NCBI GenBank assembly: GCA_027315445.1
Contig: DAHUYA010000117.1
Coordinates: 1-33,832 of the forward strand
Length of the DNA: 33,832 bases
Direction of reading: 5' to 3'
DNA from: Acidimicrobiaceae bacterium
GTDB taxonomy: Bacteria; Actinomycetota; Acidimicrobiia; Acidimicrobiales; RAAP-2
Positions 8,285 to 14,220 of this stretch are shown one piece after another. The position numbers and the translations under genes were made by a program. Numbering within the stretch: the stretch's first letter is position 1; each line of letters starts with the position of its first letter. The notes under the pieces were generated by a model. That model was not told the DNA's origin. It did no database searches and worked only from the letters and a program-made list of their open reading frames with translations.

Positions 8285-9289
8285 TCAGCTGTCGGCGGCG
8301 GCGAAGATGGGGCGCAACCGCTCGAAGGACTCGAGACAGCGACCGGCGCCCAGGACCACGCACTCGAGCGGCGTGTCGACCAGGTGCACCGGCACCGCCG
8401 TCCCGTCGGCGAGCCGCTGGGAGATCCCGCGCAGCAGCGCCCCGCCACCCACCAGGTGAATGCCCTCGAAGATGATGTCTTGAGCCAGCTCGGGCGGCGC
8501 CTCCCCGAGGCAGTTGACCGCCGCCTGCACGATCTGGCTCACATGGTCCTCCACCGCCGTGCGCACCTCGGCCGGGCTGAGGATCACGGTGCGCGGCATC
8601 CCGGTGCCGACGTCCCGGCCGCGCACCTCGGCACGCTGCTCCCCGGGGTAGGGATGGGCCGATCCGATGGCCATCTTGATCGCCTCGGCCGTCCGCTCGC
8701 CGATGGCCATGCCGTGCTCGGTGCGCACGTAGGTCTGGATGGCGGCGTCGAGGTCGAACCCGCCGCAGCGGATGGCCCGCATCGAGACCACCCCGCCCAA
8801 GGAGATGACCGCCGTCTCGGAGGTGCCGCCGCCCACGTCCACCACCATCGAGCCGATCGGCTCGTGGATCGCCAGACCGGCGCCGATGGCTGCGGCCATC
8901 GGTTGCTCGATCAGGTAGCAGGCGGAGGCCCCGGCCCGCCGGGCCGCCTCCTTCACCGCCCTGCGTTCCACCGCCGTGATCGCCGAGGGCACGCAGATGA
9001 GGACCCGGGGTCGATTCAGGCGGGTCACCCCCACTCGCCGCAGGAGCGCCTGCAGCATGCGCTCGGTGATGTCGAAGTCGGTGATGGCGCCCTGGCGCAT
9101 CGGCCGGACGGCCACGATGTAGCCGGGCGTCCGGCCGATCATCTGCCAGGCCTCCTCGCCGATGGCCAGCACGTCGCGCGACCGTGTGTCGAGCGCGACC
9201 ACCGTCGGCTCGTTGAGGACGATGCCCCGCCCGCGCGCGTACACCAGGGTGTTGGCCGTGCCGAGGTCGATGGCCAGGTCCCGGGACAT
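8285..9289 (-). CDS. mreB: Rod shape-determining protein MreB (334 aa)
   Basis: Bacterial actin homologue that polymerises under the membrane and directs lateral wall synthesis. The actin-fold nucleotide motifs are intact: phosphate-1 loop DLAIDLGTANTLVY at the N-terminus, phosphate-2 loop VVDVGGGTSETAVISLGG, and adenosine motif IHLVGGGALLRGI. GRDVGTGMPRTV is also MreB-typical. Length is close to the usual 330-350. Start choice: an ATG pair at 9298/9295 is in frame, but TACCAT lies 7 nt before the ATG at 9289 and no Shine-Dalgarno exists, so 9289 fits a leaderless mRNA and places the first motif at the usual distance. The mreC/mreD/pbp2/rodA genes that often accompany mreB are not adjacent. 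Confidence 0.93.
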   Translation of the reverse strand: MSRDLAIDLGTANTLVYARGRGIVLNEPTVVALDTRSRDVLAIGEEAWQMIGRTPGYIVAVRPMRQGAITDFDITERMLQALLRRVGVTRLNRPRVLICVPSAITAVERRAVKEAARRAGASACYLIEQPMAAAIGAGLAIHEPIGSMVVDVGGGTSETAVISLGGVVSMRAIRCGGFDLDAAIQTYVRTEHGMAIGERTAEAIKMAIGSAHPYPGEQRAEVRGRDVGTGMPRTVILSPAEVRTAVEDHVSQIVQAAVNCLGEAPPELAQDIIFEGIHLVGGGALLRGISQRLADGTAVPVHLVDTPLECVVLGAGRCLESFERLRPIFAAADS

Positions 9290-9296
9290 CCGCATC

Positions 9297-9302
9297 ATGG
9301 TA
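9297..9302 (-). promoter_or_regulatory. Candidate -10 (TACCAT) for leaderless mreB mRNA
   Basis: TACCAT on the minus strand ends 7 nt before the ATG at 9289. It overlaps the alternative upstream ATG codons, which would then lie in untranscribed DNA. Confidence 0.35.
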
Positions 9303-9337
9303 GGGGCGCCCGACGTCCACCCTCCGACGGGCCTCGG

Positions 9338-9343
9338 TAACCT
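9338..9343 (+). promoter_or_regulatory. Candidate -10 (TAACCT) for the HtrA-like gene
   Basis: TAACCT ends exactly 6 nt before the GTG at 9350. The G-run between them abuts the start codon and cannot act as a normally spaced ribosome site. It is divergent from the mreB promoter within a 60-nt gap. Confidence 0.4.
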
Positions 9344-9349
9344 CGGGGG

Positions 9350-10666
9350 GTGACCGGAGCAGGGCCAGACCCCTTCGAGGGCGGGCCGGACGGCTCCGAC
9401 GGTCCGGAGGGGGACCTCGAAGAGCACGGCGAGTTCCTCGACCGGCTCGAGGAGGCGGAACCGTCGGGGTGGATCCCACCCGACCAGCGCGACTGGCGCC
9501 ACCCCTCGGAGCTGTTCGCGCCCGCCCTCCAGCCGGTCGGGGCGTCGGCCGCCGGGACGTCCGATGCCGCCTCACCGGCGGTGCTCGACCCCCGTCGTCA
9601 GCGGAGGGCCACCGTGCTGGTCGGGAGCGGGGCCGCGGCCGCCGTCCTCGCCGGGGTGCTGCTGCTCCTGCAGGTCGGTGGCTCGACCGGCGGGCGGAAC
9701 ACCGGGCTGACTGCCGTCACCGCGCCCCCGATGACCACTCTCACCGCCGTCACCGCCGCGGGCGGGCCCGTACGCTCCACCGCCCAGGCGATGGTGCTCC
9801 TGGAGGTGACCACCCCCTCGGGCACCCGTCAGGGGTGCGCGGTGGCGGTCGAGGAGGGCGGCCTGCTCGCCACCGCGGCCAACGTGGTCGACGGTGCCCG
9901 CCAGATCGTGGCCGTCACCGCCGACGGCTCGCGGGCACGAGCCAAGGTGCTGGGCGTCGACACCGGCTCGGACATCGCGCTCCTGCAGGTGCCCCAGGCT
10001 CTGCCGGTCGCGCCGTTCTACCAGGACGAGCCGCTGTCCGCCGGCGTCCACGCGGTGGTGATGGCCATGAGCGTCCCGGCTCGCGGCCGGCGCGCCCGCG
10101 CCGACTGGGCGCCGGCGGTGATCAGCGCCCCGGCGGCCGCCGTCACCCGTGGCTCGCCGTCGGGATTGGCAGCGGTGGTCGCCGCCACCACTTCCCCGGT
10201 ACGCGCCCTGCCCGGCGCCGCCCTCGTGGCGGCGGACGGCCAGGTGCTCGGCATCCTTGACCCGGCAGGCACCAGCGCCACCGCCGGGGGCTGGGTCTTC
10301 CTCCCCTCCTATCTGGTGGTCGGCGTGAGCAGCGACCTGGCGGCCACCGGCCGGGTGAGCCACGGGTGGCTGGGCATCAACGACGGGCCCACCCAGACCA
10401 CGAGCACCACCGGGAGCACCGGCACCGACCCGGGGCCGGCCCCCGTCCAGGGGGCGCTCACCGAGCAGGTCGATCCGCACGGGGCGGCGGCCCAGGCCCT
10501 GCAACCGGGCGACGTGGTGATGGCGATCGATGGCTACACGGTGCACTCGATGGCCGAGCTGCGTTCCCGCCTGTACGTGCTCCCACCCGGCTCGAACGTG
10601 CGCCTGCTGGTGTGGCACCAGGGGCACGAGACCACGGTCGATATCGATCTCGCCGCATCCCCGTAG
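9350..10666 (+). CDS. HtrA/DegP-like trypsin-fold protein with PDZ domain, catalytic triad degenerate (438 aa)
   Basis: The order is: an acidic cytoplasmic N-terminus with the motif DWRHPSEL (46-55), one membrane helix (87-108), a trypsin-like domain (about 140-330) and a C-terminal PDZ domain (about 336-432, LQPGDVVMAIDGYTVHS). The fold follows HtrA closely: GGLLATAANVVDGARQI matches the His region, GSDIALLQV the Asp region, and DGQVLGI the strand after the Ser. Asp208 is kept. The catalytic His is replaced by Asn178, and the GNSGGP nucleophile loop reads ALPGAAL (287-293) with no Ser. It should therefore be a non-proteolytic binding or scaffold protein facing the outside. It is followed by the zincin_2-family gene with only 9 nt between. 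Confidence 0.85.
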   Translation: MTGAGPDPFEGGPDGSDGPEGDLEEHGEFLDRLEEAEPSGWIPPDQRDWRHPSELFAPALQPVGASAAGTSDAASPAVLDPRRQRRATVLVGSGAAAAVLAGVLLLLQVGGSTGGRNTGLTAVTAPPMTTLTAVTAAGGPVRSTAQAMVLLEVTTPSGTRQGCAVAVEEGGLLATAANVVDGARQIVAVTADGSRARAKVLGVDTGSDIALLQVPQALPVAPFYQDEPLSAGVHAVVMAMSVPARGRRARADWAPAVISAPAAAVTRGSPSGLAAVVAATTSPVRALPGAALVAADGQVLGILDPAGTSATAGGWVFLPSYLVVGVSSDLAATGRVSHGWLGINDGPTQTTSTTGSTGTDPGPAPVQGALTEQVDPHGAAAQALQPGDVVMAIDGYTVHSMAELRSRLYVLPPGSNVRLLVWHQGHETTVDIDLAASP

Positions 10667-10669
10667 CAT
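10664..10669 (+). promoter_or_regulatory. Candidate -10 (TAGCAT) for the zincin_2-family gene
   Basis: TAGCAT ends 6 nt before the GTG at 10676. Its first three bases are also the TAG stop codon of the HtrA-like gene, so the two genes may be transcribed separately despite their closeness. Confidence 0.38.
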
Positions 10670-10675
10670 GCAATC

Positions 10676-11941
10676 GTGGGGATGAACGACCCGGGCGAGC
10701 CCGCCAACCCGCTGCAGGCACTGCTGGGTGACCTGCTCAAGGTGATCGGCAGCGCGCCGGGCGGCAGCCGGCCCTGGCTCGATGCGGCACGGGCCCTGGC
10801 CCAAGGGGTGGCGACCGACGGCAGCCCCGAGGGCAACGCCGACCCGGTCGAGCGGATCAAGCTCGAGGAGATCGCCCGGGTGGCCGAGCTGCACGTGGCG
10901 GACGCCACCGGCCTGCCCGTGGCCGGTGGCGGCGGGCAGACGGTCACCTTCAGCGCTGTGGGACGCGGGACCATGGCCCTGCGGACCCTCGACGCCTGGG
11001 CACCCCTGCTGACCACCATGGTGGCCAGCCAGGAGGCGGCCGGCTCGGCGACGGGGGGGCTCGGGGGCCTCGGGTTGGGCGACCTCGGGTTGGGCGACCT
11101 CGGGTTGGGCAACGAGGAGGAGGGCCTGGGTGCGCTCCTCGGGCGGTTCGCCGCCACCATGGGGCCGGTGCTGCTCGGCATGCAGTTCGGGTCGGCGGCC
11201 GGTCACCTGGCCCGCCGGGGCCTCGGGCAGTACGCCGTGCCGGTCCCCTGGCCCCCCTCCCACGAGTTGCTGGTGGTGCCGGACAACATCAAGGTCTTCG
11301 CCGACGACTGGAGCCTGCCCCACGACGAGACCCAGCTGTGGGTGTGCGTGCGCGAGCTGACCACCCACGCGGTGCTGACCCGACCGCACGTGGGCGCCCG
11401 CCTGCGGGAGCTGCTCGAGACGGCGGTGACCGACTCGATCAGCGCCCAGAGCGGGCTGGCCGAGCGGCTGGGCGGCGAGATGGACGATCCCGAGGCCTTG
11501 CAGGGGCTCCTGGGCGACCCCGAGGCCCTGCTGGCGGACCTCCTCACCCCCGGCCAGCAGCGCACCTCGGCCCAGCTGGTGGCCGTGGTCACCGCCATGG
11601 GGGCCTATGTCGACCACGTCACCGCCACCGTGGCGACCACGCTGACCGGCTCGCCCGGGGCACTGATCGAGGCCTGGTACCGCTACCGGGTCGCCGATGC
11701 CAAGGGAGAGCGGGCGGCGGCGGCGCTGTTCGGGCTCGACCTCGGACGCGAGCAGGTCGACCGGGGCGCGGCCTTCGTCCGGGGCGTGCTCGAGCGGGCC
11801 GGCGAGGAGGGGCTCGGGCGGCTCTGGTCGTCACCTTCCACCCTGCCGACGCCGGCCGAGGTGGACGCCCCCGGGTTGTGGCTCGAGCGGATCAGCCTCT
11901 CGCTCGAAGCCGGCCCGACCGAAGATGGGACCGGCGGCTAG
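10676..11941 (+). CDS. Zinc-dependent metalloprotease-like protein, zincin_2/DUF2342 family (421 aa)
   Basis: Resembles actinobacterial DUF2342 (zincin_2) proteins, predicted cytoplasmic zincins of unknown substrate. The diagnostic helix reads LWVCVRELTTHAVLTRPHV (221-239). A canonical HExxH would need His at 226 and 230; these are Arg and Thr, while E227 and H231 remain, so metal binding is uncertain. Residues 125-146 are a Gly/Leu/Asp repeat encoded by a 15-bp DNA repeat. The C-terminal half contains SPGALIEAWYRYRVADAKGE and a helical end. Start: GTG at 10676 fits the upstream TAGCAT; an ATG two codons later is possible. It converges with the next gene, 9 nt between stops. Confidence 0.8.
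   Translation: MGMNDPGEPANPLQALLGDLLKVIGSAPGGSRPWLDAARALAQGVATDGSPEGNADPVERIKLEEIARVAELHVADATGLPVAGGGGQTVTFSAVGRGTMALRTLDAWAPLLTTMVASQEAAGSATGGLGGLGLGDLGLGDLGLGNEEEGLGALLGRFAATMGPVLLGMQFGSAAGHLARRGLGQYAVPVPWPPSHELLVVPDNIKVFADDWSLPHDETQLWVCVRELTTHAVLTRPHVGARLRELLETAVTDSISAQSGLAERLGGEMDDPEALQGLLGDPEALLADLLTPGQQRTSAQLVAVVTAMGAYVDHVTATVATTLTGSPGALIEAWYRYRVADAKGERAAAALFGLDLGREQVDRGAAFVRGVLERAGEEGLGRLWSSPSTLPTPAEVDAPGLWLERISLSLEAGPTEDGTGG
11071..11115 (+). repeat. 15-bp tandem repeat, three copies, in frame
   Basis: CGGGTTGGGCGACCT occurs at 11071-11085 and 11086-11100. A third copy, with three changes, is at 11101-11115. The unit is a multiple of three and encodes GLGDL, so copy-number changes would lengthen or shorten the protein without a frameshift. 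Confidence 0.9.
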
Positions 11942-11950
11942 CGCACGCGG

Positions 11951-12235
11951 TCAGTCGGTCTCCTCGGGGAACCCGAGGTCCCACTCGAGCGCCAGGTTCT
12001 CCCGCTCGGCGTCACGCACTACCCGTTCGCGGTTGCGCCGGAACTGGGGGTCGTGCGGCGGGAGCAGGACCAGCCTGGCGAGGGCCCGGTCGCGGAAGGC
12101 CTCGATGAGGTCCGGGTCCCCGTAGTCGGACTGCACCTCCCAGTGCGGGGCCACCGGGCCGAGATAGACGACGCGCACGTGGCCGACCGGCTCAGGCGGC
12201 GGCTCGAGCGGGGCGTCTTCGGGCTCGGGGGTCAT
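11951..12235 (-). CDS. Conserved-looking small protein of unknown function (94 aa)
   Basis: A strong ribosome site (AGGAGG, 4-5 nt before the ATG at 12235) supports this start. The first 18 residues are acidic and Pro-rich. The remainder has a plausible compact fold: a beta-like start HVRVVYLGPVAPHWEV, then acidic and basic helices (DLIEAFRDRALARL, NRERVVRDAERENLALEW). No Cys, signal peptide or membrane segment is present. I do not recognise a family. Codon use is like its neighbours. It is divergent from the first WhiB gene across a 308-nt gap. Confidence 0.7.
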   Translation of the reverse strand: MTPEPEDAPLEPPPEPVGHVRVVYLGPVAPHWEVQSDYGDPDLIEAFRDRALARLVLLPPHDPQFRRNRERVVRDAERENLALEWDLGFPEETD

Positions 12236-12543
12236 CGCACCTCCTGGAAGAACGGGGATGGGGCCGGGCCAGCGTACCGGGCGCGCCCCGCGACCGACAT
12301 CGGCCGCCGTGGTTGCCGCCGTGGACACCGGGACGTCACCGGTCGCCGTCCCGGCCCGCCCCCGGCCCGGGGGTCGACGCATCGGGGGTTGCAGCGTTCC
12401 GCACGGGTCGTGGCGGGCCCCGGCCCGGAACGTCGGTCGACAGGCGACCCTGCAGGAGAGCTGCACCTGCAATGCCGATCCGAGGGTCCGGATAGCAGCC
12501 GCCGGTCGATGGGTACACTGGGGCCCGACAAGGGGGCGCACCC
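12236..12543. other. Intergenic region between two divergent genes (308 nt)
   Basis: This gap holds the ribosome site of the leftward small protein (near 12240) and the promoter region of the rightward WhiB gene. TACACT at 12514-12519 is a usable -10 giving a leader of about 18 nt that includes an AGGGGG ribosome site before 12544. No good -35 accompanies it. I see no convincing RNA gene or reading frame with coding character. Confidence 0.4.
12514..12519 (+). promoter_or_regulatory. Candidate -10 (TACACT) of the first WhiB gene
   Basis: TACACT lies 24 nt before the ATG at 12544. Transcription starting about 7 nt downstream would leave a short leader with AGGGGG as ribosome site, so unlike several neighbours this gene appears to be leadered. 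Confidence 0.35.
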
Positions 12544-12789
12544 ATGGACACTGAATGGATGGCAGACGGCAAGTGCCGGGACGTGCCACCCTCCGTATTC
12601 TTCCCCAGCGACGGCCTCGGGGTGCAGGAGGCACAGCGCATCTGTGCCGAGTGCCCCGTTTCCGAGGCATGCCTCGAGTATGCCCTTGCCAACCGCATCG
12701 ACCACGGGGTGTGGGGAGGGCGCTCGGAACGCGAGCGGCGCCGCATCCTCCGCCGCCGCCGGCTCGCGCAGACCGCCGCTTCTCGCTGA
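12544..12789 (+). CDS. WhiB-family iron-sulfur transcription regulator (81 aa)
   Basis: A WhiB-like (Wbl) protein. Four Cys at 11, 34, 37 and 43 (C-x22-C-x2-C-x5-C) ligate a [4Fe-4S] cluster. The GVWGG turn (55-59) is followed by the basic helix RSERERRRILRRRR, the DNA/sigma-binding end. Wbl proteins are restricted to actinobacteria and their phages. They usually act by binding region 4 of the primary sigma factor and respond to redox or NO. Length is typical. The paralogue at 13732-14022 is clearly different in sequence and strand. Its stop is 38 nt before the formiminotransferase start, so the two may be co-transcribed. Confidence 0.95.
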   Translation: MDTEWMADGKCRDVPPSVFFPSDGLGVQEAQRICAECPVSEACLEYALANRIDHGVWGGRSERERRRILRRRRLAQTAASR

Positions 12790-12827
12790 ACGAGCACCGG
12801 CGGACCGGCCGCCGGGAGGGCGGACCG

Positions 12828-13751
12828 GTGCTCGAGTGCGTCGTCAACCTGAGCGAAGGCAGGGATCGATCGCGCCTCGCACGCCTGTCGGCAGCCGCCG
12901 GACCCCTCCTCCTCGACCTGCACGCCGACCCTGACCACCACCGGGCGGTGCTCACCCTGGCAGGCGAGCCCGAGGCGCTGCTCGAGGCGGTCAGAGCGTT
13001 GGCGAGGGCCGCCGTCACCGAGATCGATCTCCGCGGTCACCGAGGCGCCCATCCGCGGCTCGGCTCGCTCGACGTGGTGCCGTTCGTGCCACTCGTCCGA
13101 CGGCGGCTCCCCACCCCTGTGGGAGGGCCGGGGCCATCGACCGGGCGTTGGCGGCTCACCCCCGCGCTCGACCTCGCACCGGCGATCGAGGCACGCGGGC
13201 GCTTCGCCGACTGGGCGGGCGGCCAGCTGGCGTTGCCCTGTTTCCTCTACGGCCCCCTCTCCGACGGCTCGGTGCGCACGCTGCCCGAGGTCCGTCGTCG
13301 GGCTTTCGTCGACCTGGCGCCGGACTGCGGCCCGCCCGGGCCGCACCCCACGGCGGGCGCGACGGCGGTGGGCGCCCGGCACGTCCTGGTGGCCTACAAC
13401 CTCTGGGTGGCGGGAGGGGGGCCGACGCTGGCCGGGGCCGTGGCGGCCCGGCTCCGCGGCCCGGCGGTCCGTGCGCTGGGCCTCGAGCTCGGGGACCGGG
13501 TGCAGGTCTCGTGCAACCTGCTCGACCCGGCGGTCGTGGGGCCGGCAGAGGTCTACGACCTGGCAGCCCGGCTCCTCGAGGAGGCCGGAGCCGGCGTGGC
13601 CGGCGCCGAGCTGGTCGGGTTGGTGCCGGCGACCGTCCTCGAACGGGTGCCGACCCATCGGTGGCGGGAGCTGGACCTCGACGCCGGGGCCACCATCGAA
13701 GCCCGGCTGGAAGGGGGCCCGCCGACGGTGCCTACGACGCGTCGGCGTTGA
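12828..13751 (+). CDS. Glutamate formiminotransferase-like protein (307 aa)
   Basis: Matches formiminotransferase (EC 2.1.2.5), which moves a formimino group from N-formiminoglutamate to tetrahydrofolate in histidine breakdown. N-terminal domain hallmarks are VNLSEGRD (6-13), DPDHHRAV (34-41) and GHRGAHPRLGSLDVVPF (70-86), which includes the catalytic-region His71 and His75. The C-terminal domain contains VAYNLWV and QVSCNLLDP. There is no cyclodeaminase domain, and length fits the single-function bacterial form. Start: GTG at 12828 with GGGAGG about 8 nt upstream. No other histidine-utilisation gene is present, so the physiological substrate is uncertain. Its 3' end overlaps the convergent WhiB gene by 20 bp. 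Confidence 0.88.
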   Translation: MLECVVNLSEGRDRSRLARLSAAAGPLLLDLHADPDHHRAVLTLAGEPEALLEAVRALARAAVTEIDLRGHRGAHPRLGSLDVVPFVPLVRRRLPTPVGGPGPSTGRWRLTPALDLAPAIEARGRFADWAGGQLALPCFLYGPLSDGSVRTLPEVRRRAFVDLAPDCGPPGPHPTAGATAVGARHVLVAYNLWVAGGGPTLAGAVAARLRGPAVRALGLELGDRVQVSCNLLDPAVVGPAEVYDLAARLLEEAGAGVAGAELVGLVPATVLERVPTHRWRELDLDAGATIEARLEGGPPTVPTTRRR

Positions 13752-14022
13752 CCATGGAGGACCGGCGCTGCATCGCCCGGGCACGCCGCAACCGGCGCCT
13801 CTCCCGCTCGCTCATCCCCCCCCAGATCCCGAACTTCTCACCGTTGGCCAGCGCGTACTCGAGGCAGTCCTCGCGCACCACGCAGCCGCGGCACACCTCC
13901 TTCGCCTCGCGGGTGGAGGCCCCCCGCTCGGGAAAGAACAGGTCCGGGTCCACCCCCATGCAGTTGGCCTGCGCCTGCCAGCTGCGCTCCTGGCGACCGT
14001 AGAGCATCGACACGAGGTCCAC
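13732..14022 (-). CDS. whiB: WhiB2/WhmD-type regulator (96 aa)
   Basis: Closest in recall to WhiB of Streptomyces and WhmD/WhiB2 of mycobacteria, regulators of sporulation septation and cell division. Cluster ligands are C21, C44, C47 and C53. The diagnostic stretches are PDLFFPERGASTREAKEVC and CLEYALANGEKFGIWGG, then the basic helix SERERRRLRRARAMQRR. Start: GTG at 14022 is preferred because GGGGAGG lies 7 nt upstream; a GTG at 14043 would add 7 residues (MARGGRP) but has no ribosome site and falls in an inverted repeat. The 3' end overlaps the formiminotransferase gene by 20 bp. Confidence 0.92.
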   Translation of the reverse strand: MDLVSMLYGRQERSWQAQANCMGVDPDLFFPERGASTREAKEVCRGCVVREDCLEYALANGEKFGIWGGMSERERRRLRRARAMQRRSSMVNADAS

Positions 14023-14038
14023 CGGCCGGCCTCCCCTC

Positions 14039-14051
14039 GCCACTTTGTGGC
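14039..14051. promoter_or_regulatory. Inverted repeat in the WhiB2-type leader
   Basis: GCCAC-TTT-GTGGC is a perfect 5-bp inverted repeat ending 17 nt upstream of the chosen GTG. It could be an operator or a small leader hairpin. Short enough that chance is possible. Confidence 0.3.
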
Positions 14052-14071
14052 ACTGGTGTAACTACAACGGT

Positions 14072-14092
14072 GTCATCTTCCCCGATGATGAC
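14072..14092. promoter_or_regulatory. Dyad GTCATC-N9-GATGAC upstream of the WhiB2-type gene
   Basis: Perfect 6-bp arms at 14072-14077 and 14087-14092 lie 50-70 nt upstream of the WhiB2-type start, where its promoter should be. The geometry suits a dimeric regulator. TAGTTA and TTACAC on the minus strand at 14055-14066 are possible -10 elements beside it. Confidence 0.35.
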
Positions 14093-14167
14093 GGTTCGCG
14101 CAAGAGGGGATGTGGGCAGGAGCCGCAAGTGATCCTGCGCACAAGCGAAGTCACGACCTCGGCCGGT

Positions 14168-14217
14168 CCGTGGACAGGCGGAGCCGGCCGGCCCGTGGAC
14201 AGGCGGAGCCGGCCGGC
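14168..14217 (+). repeat. Perfect 25-bp tandem duplication
   Basis: The 25-bp unit beginning CCGTGGACAGGCGGAGCC occurs twice without mismatch (14168-14192 and 14193-14217). A further partial match (CCGTCAGCCGG) runs into the stop codon of the VWA gene at 14221. Each unit ends in the self-complementary CCGGCCGG. It sits between the end of the VWA gene and the WhiB2-type promoter. Confidence 0.92.
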
Positions 14218-14220
14218 CCG

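Noticed and set aside
7585-8448. Upstream extension of the PDZ-Lon protease
   Set aside because: It would be antisense to the HEAT-repeat gene. The membrane anchor directly follows the ATG at 7584.
9290-9502. Upstream extension of mreB to 9502
   Set aside because: The added residues have no MreB similarity and would run antisense through the start of the divergent HtrA-like gene.
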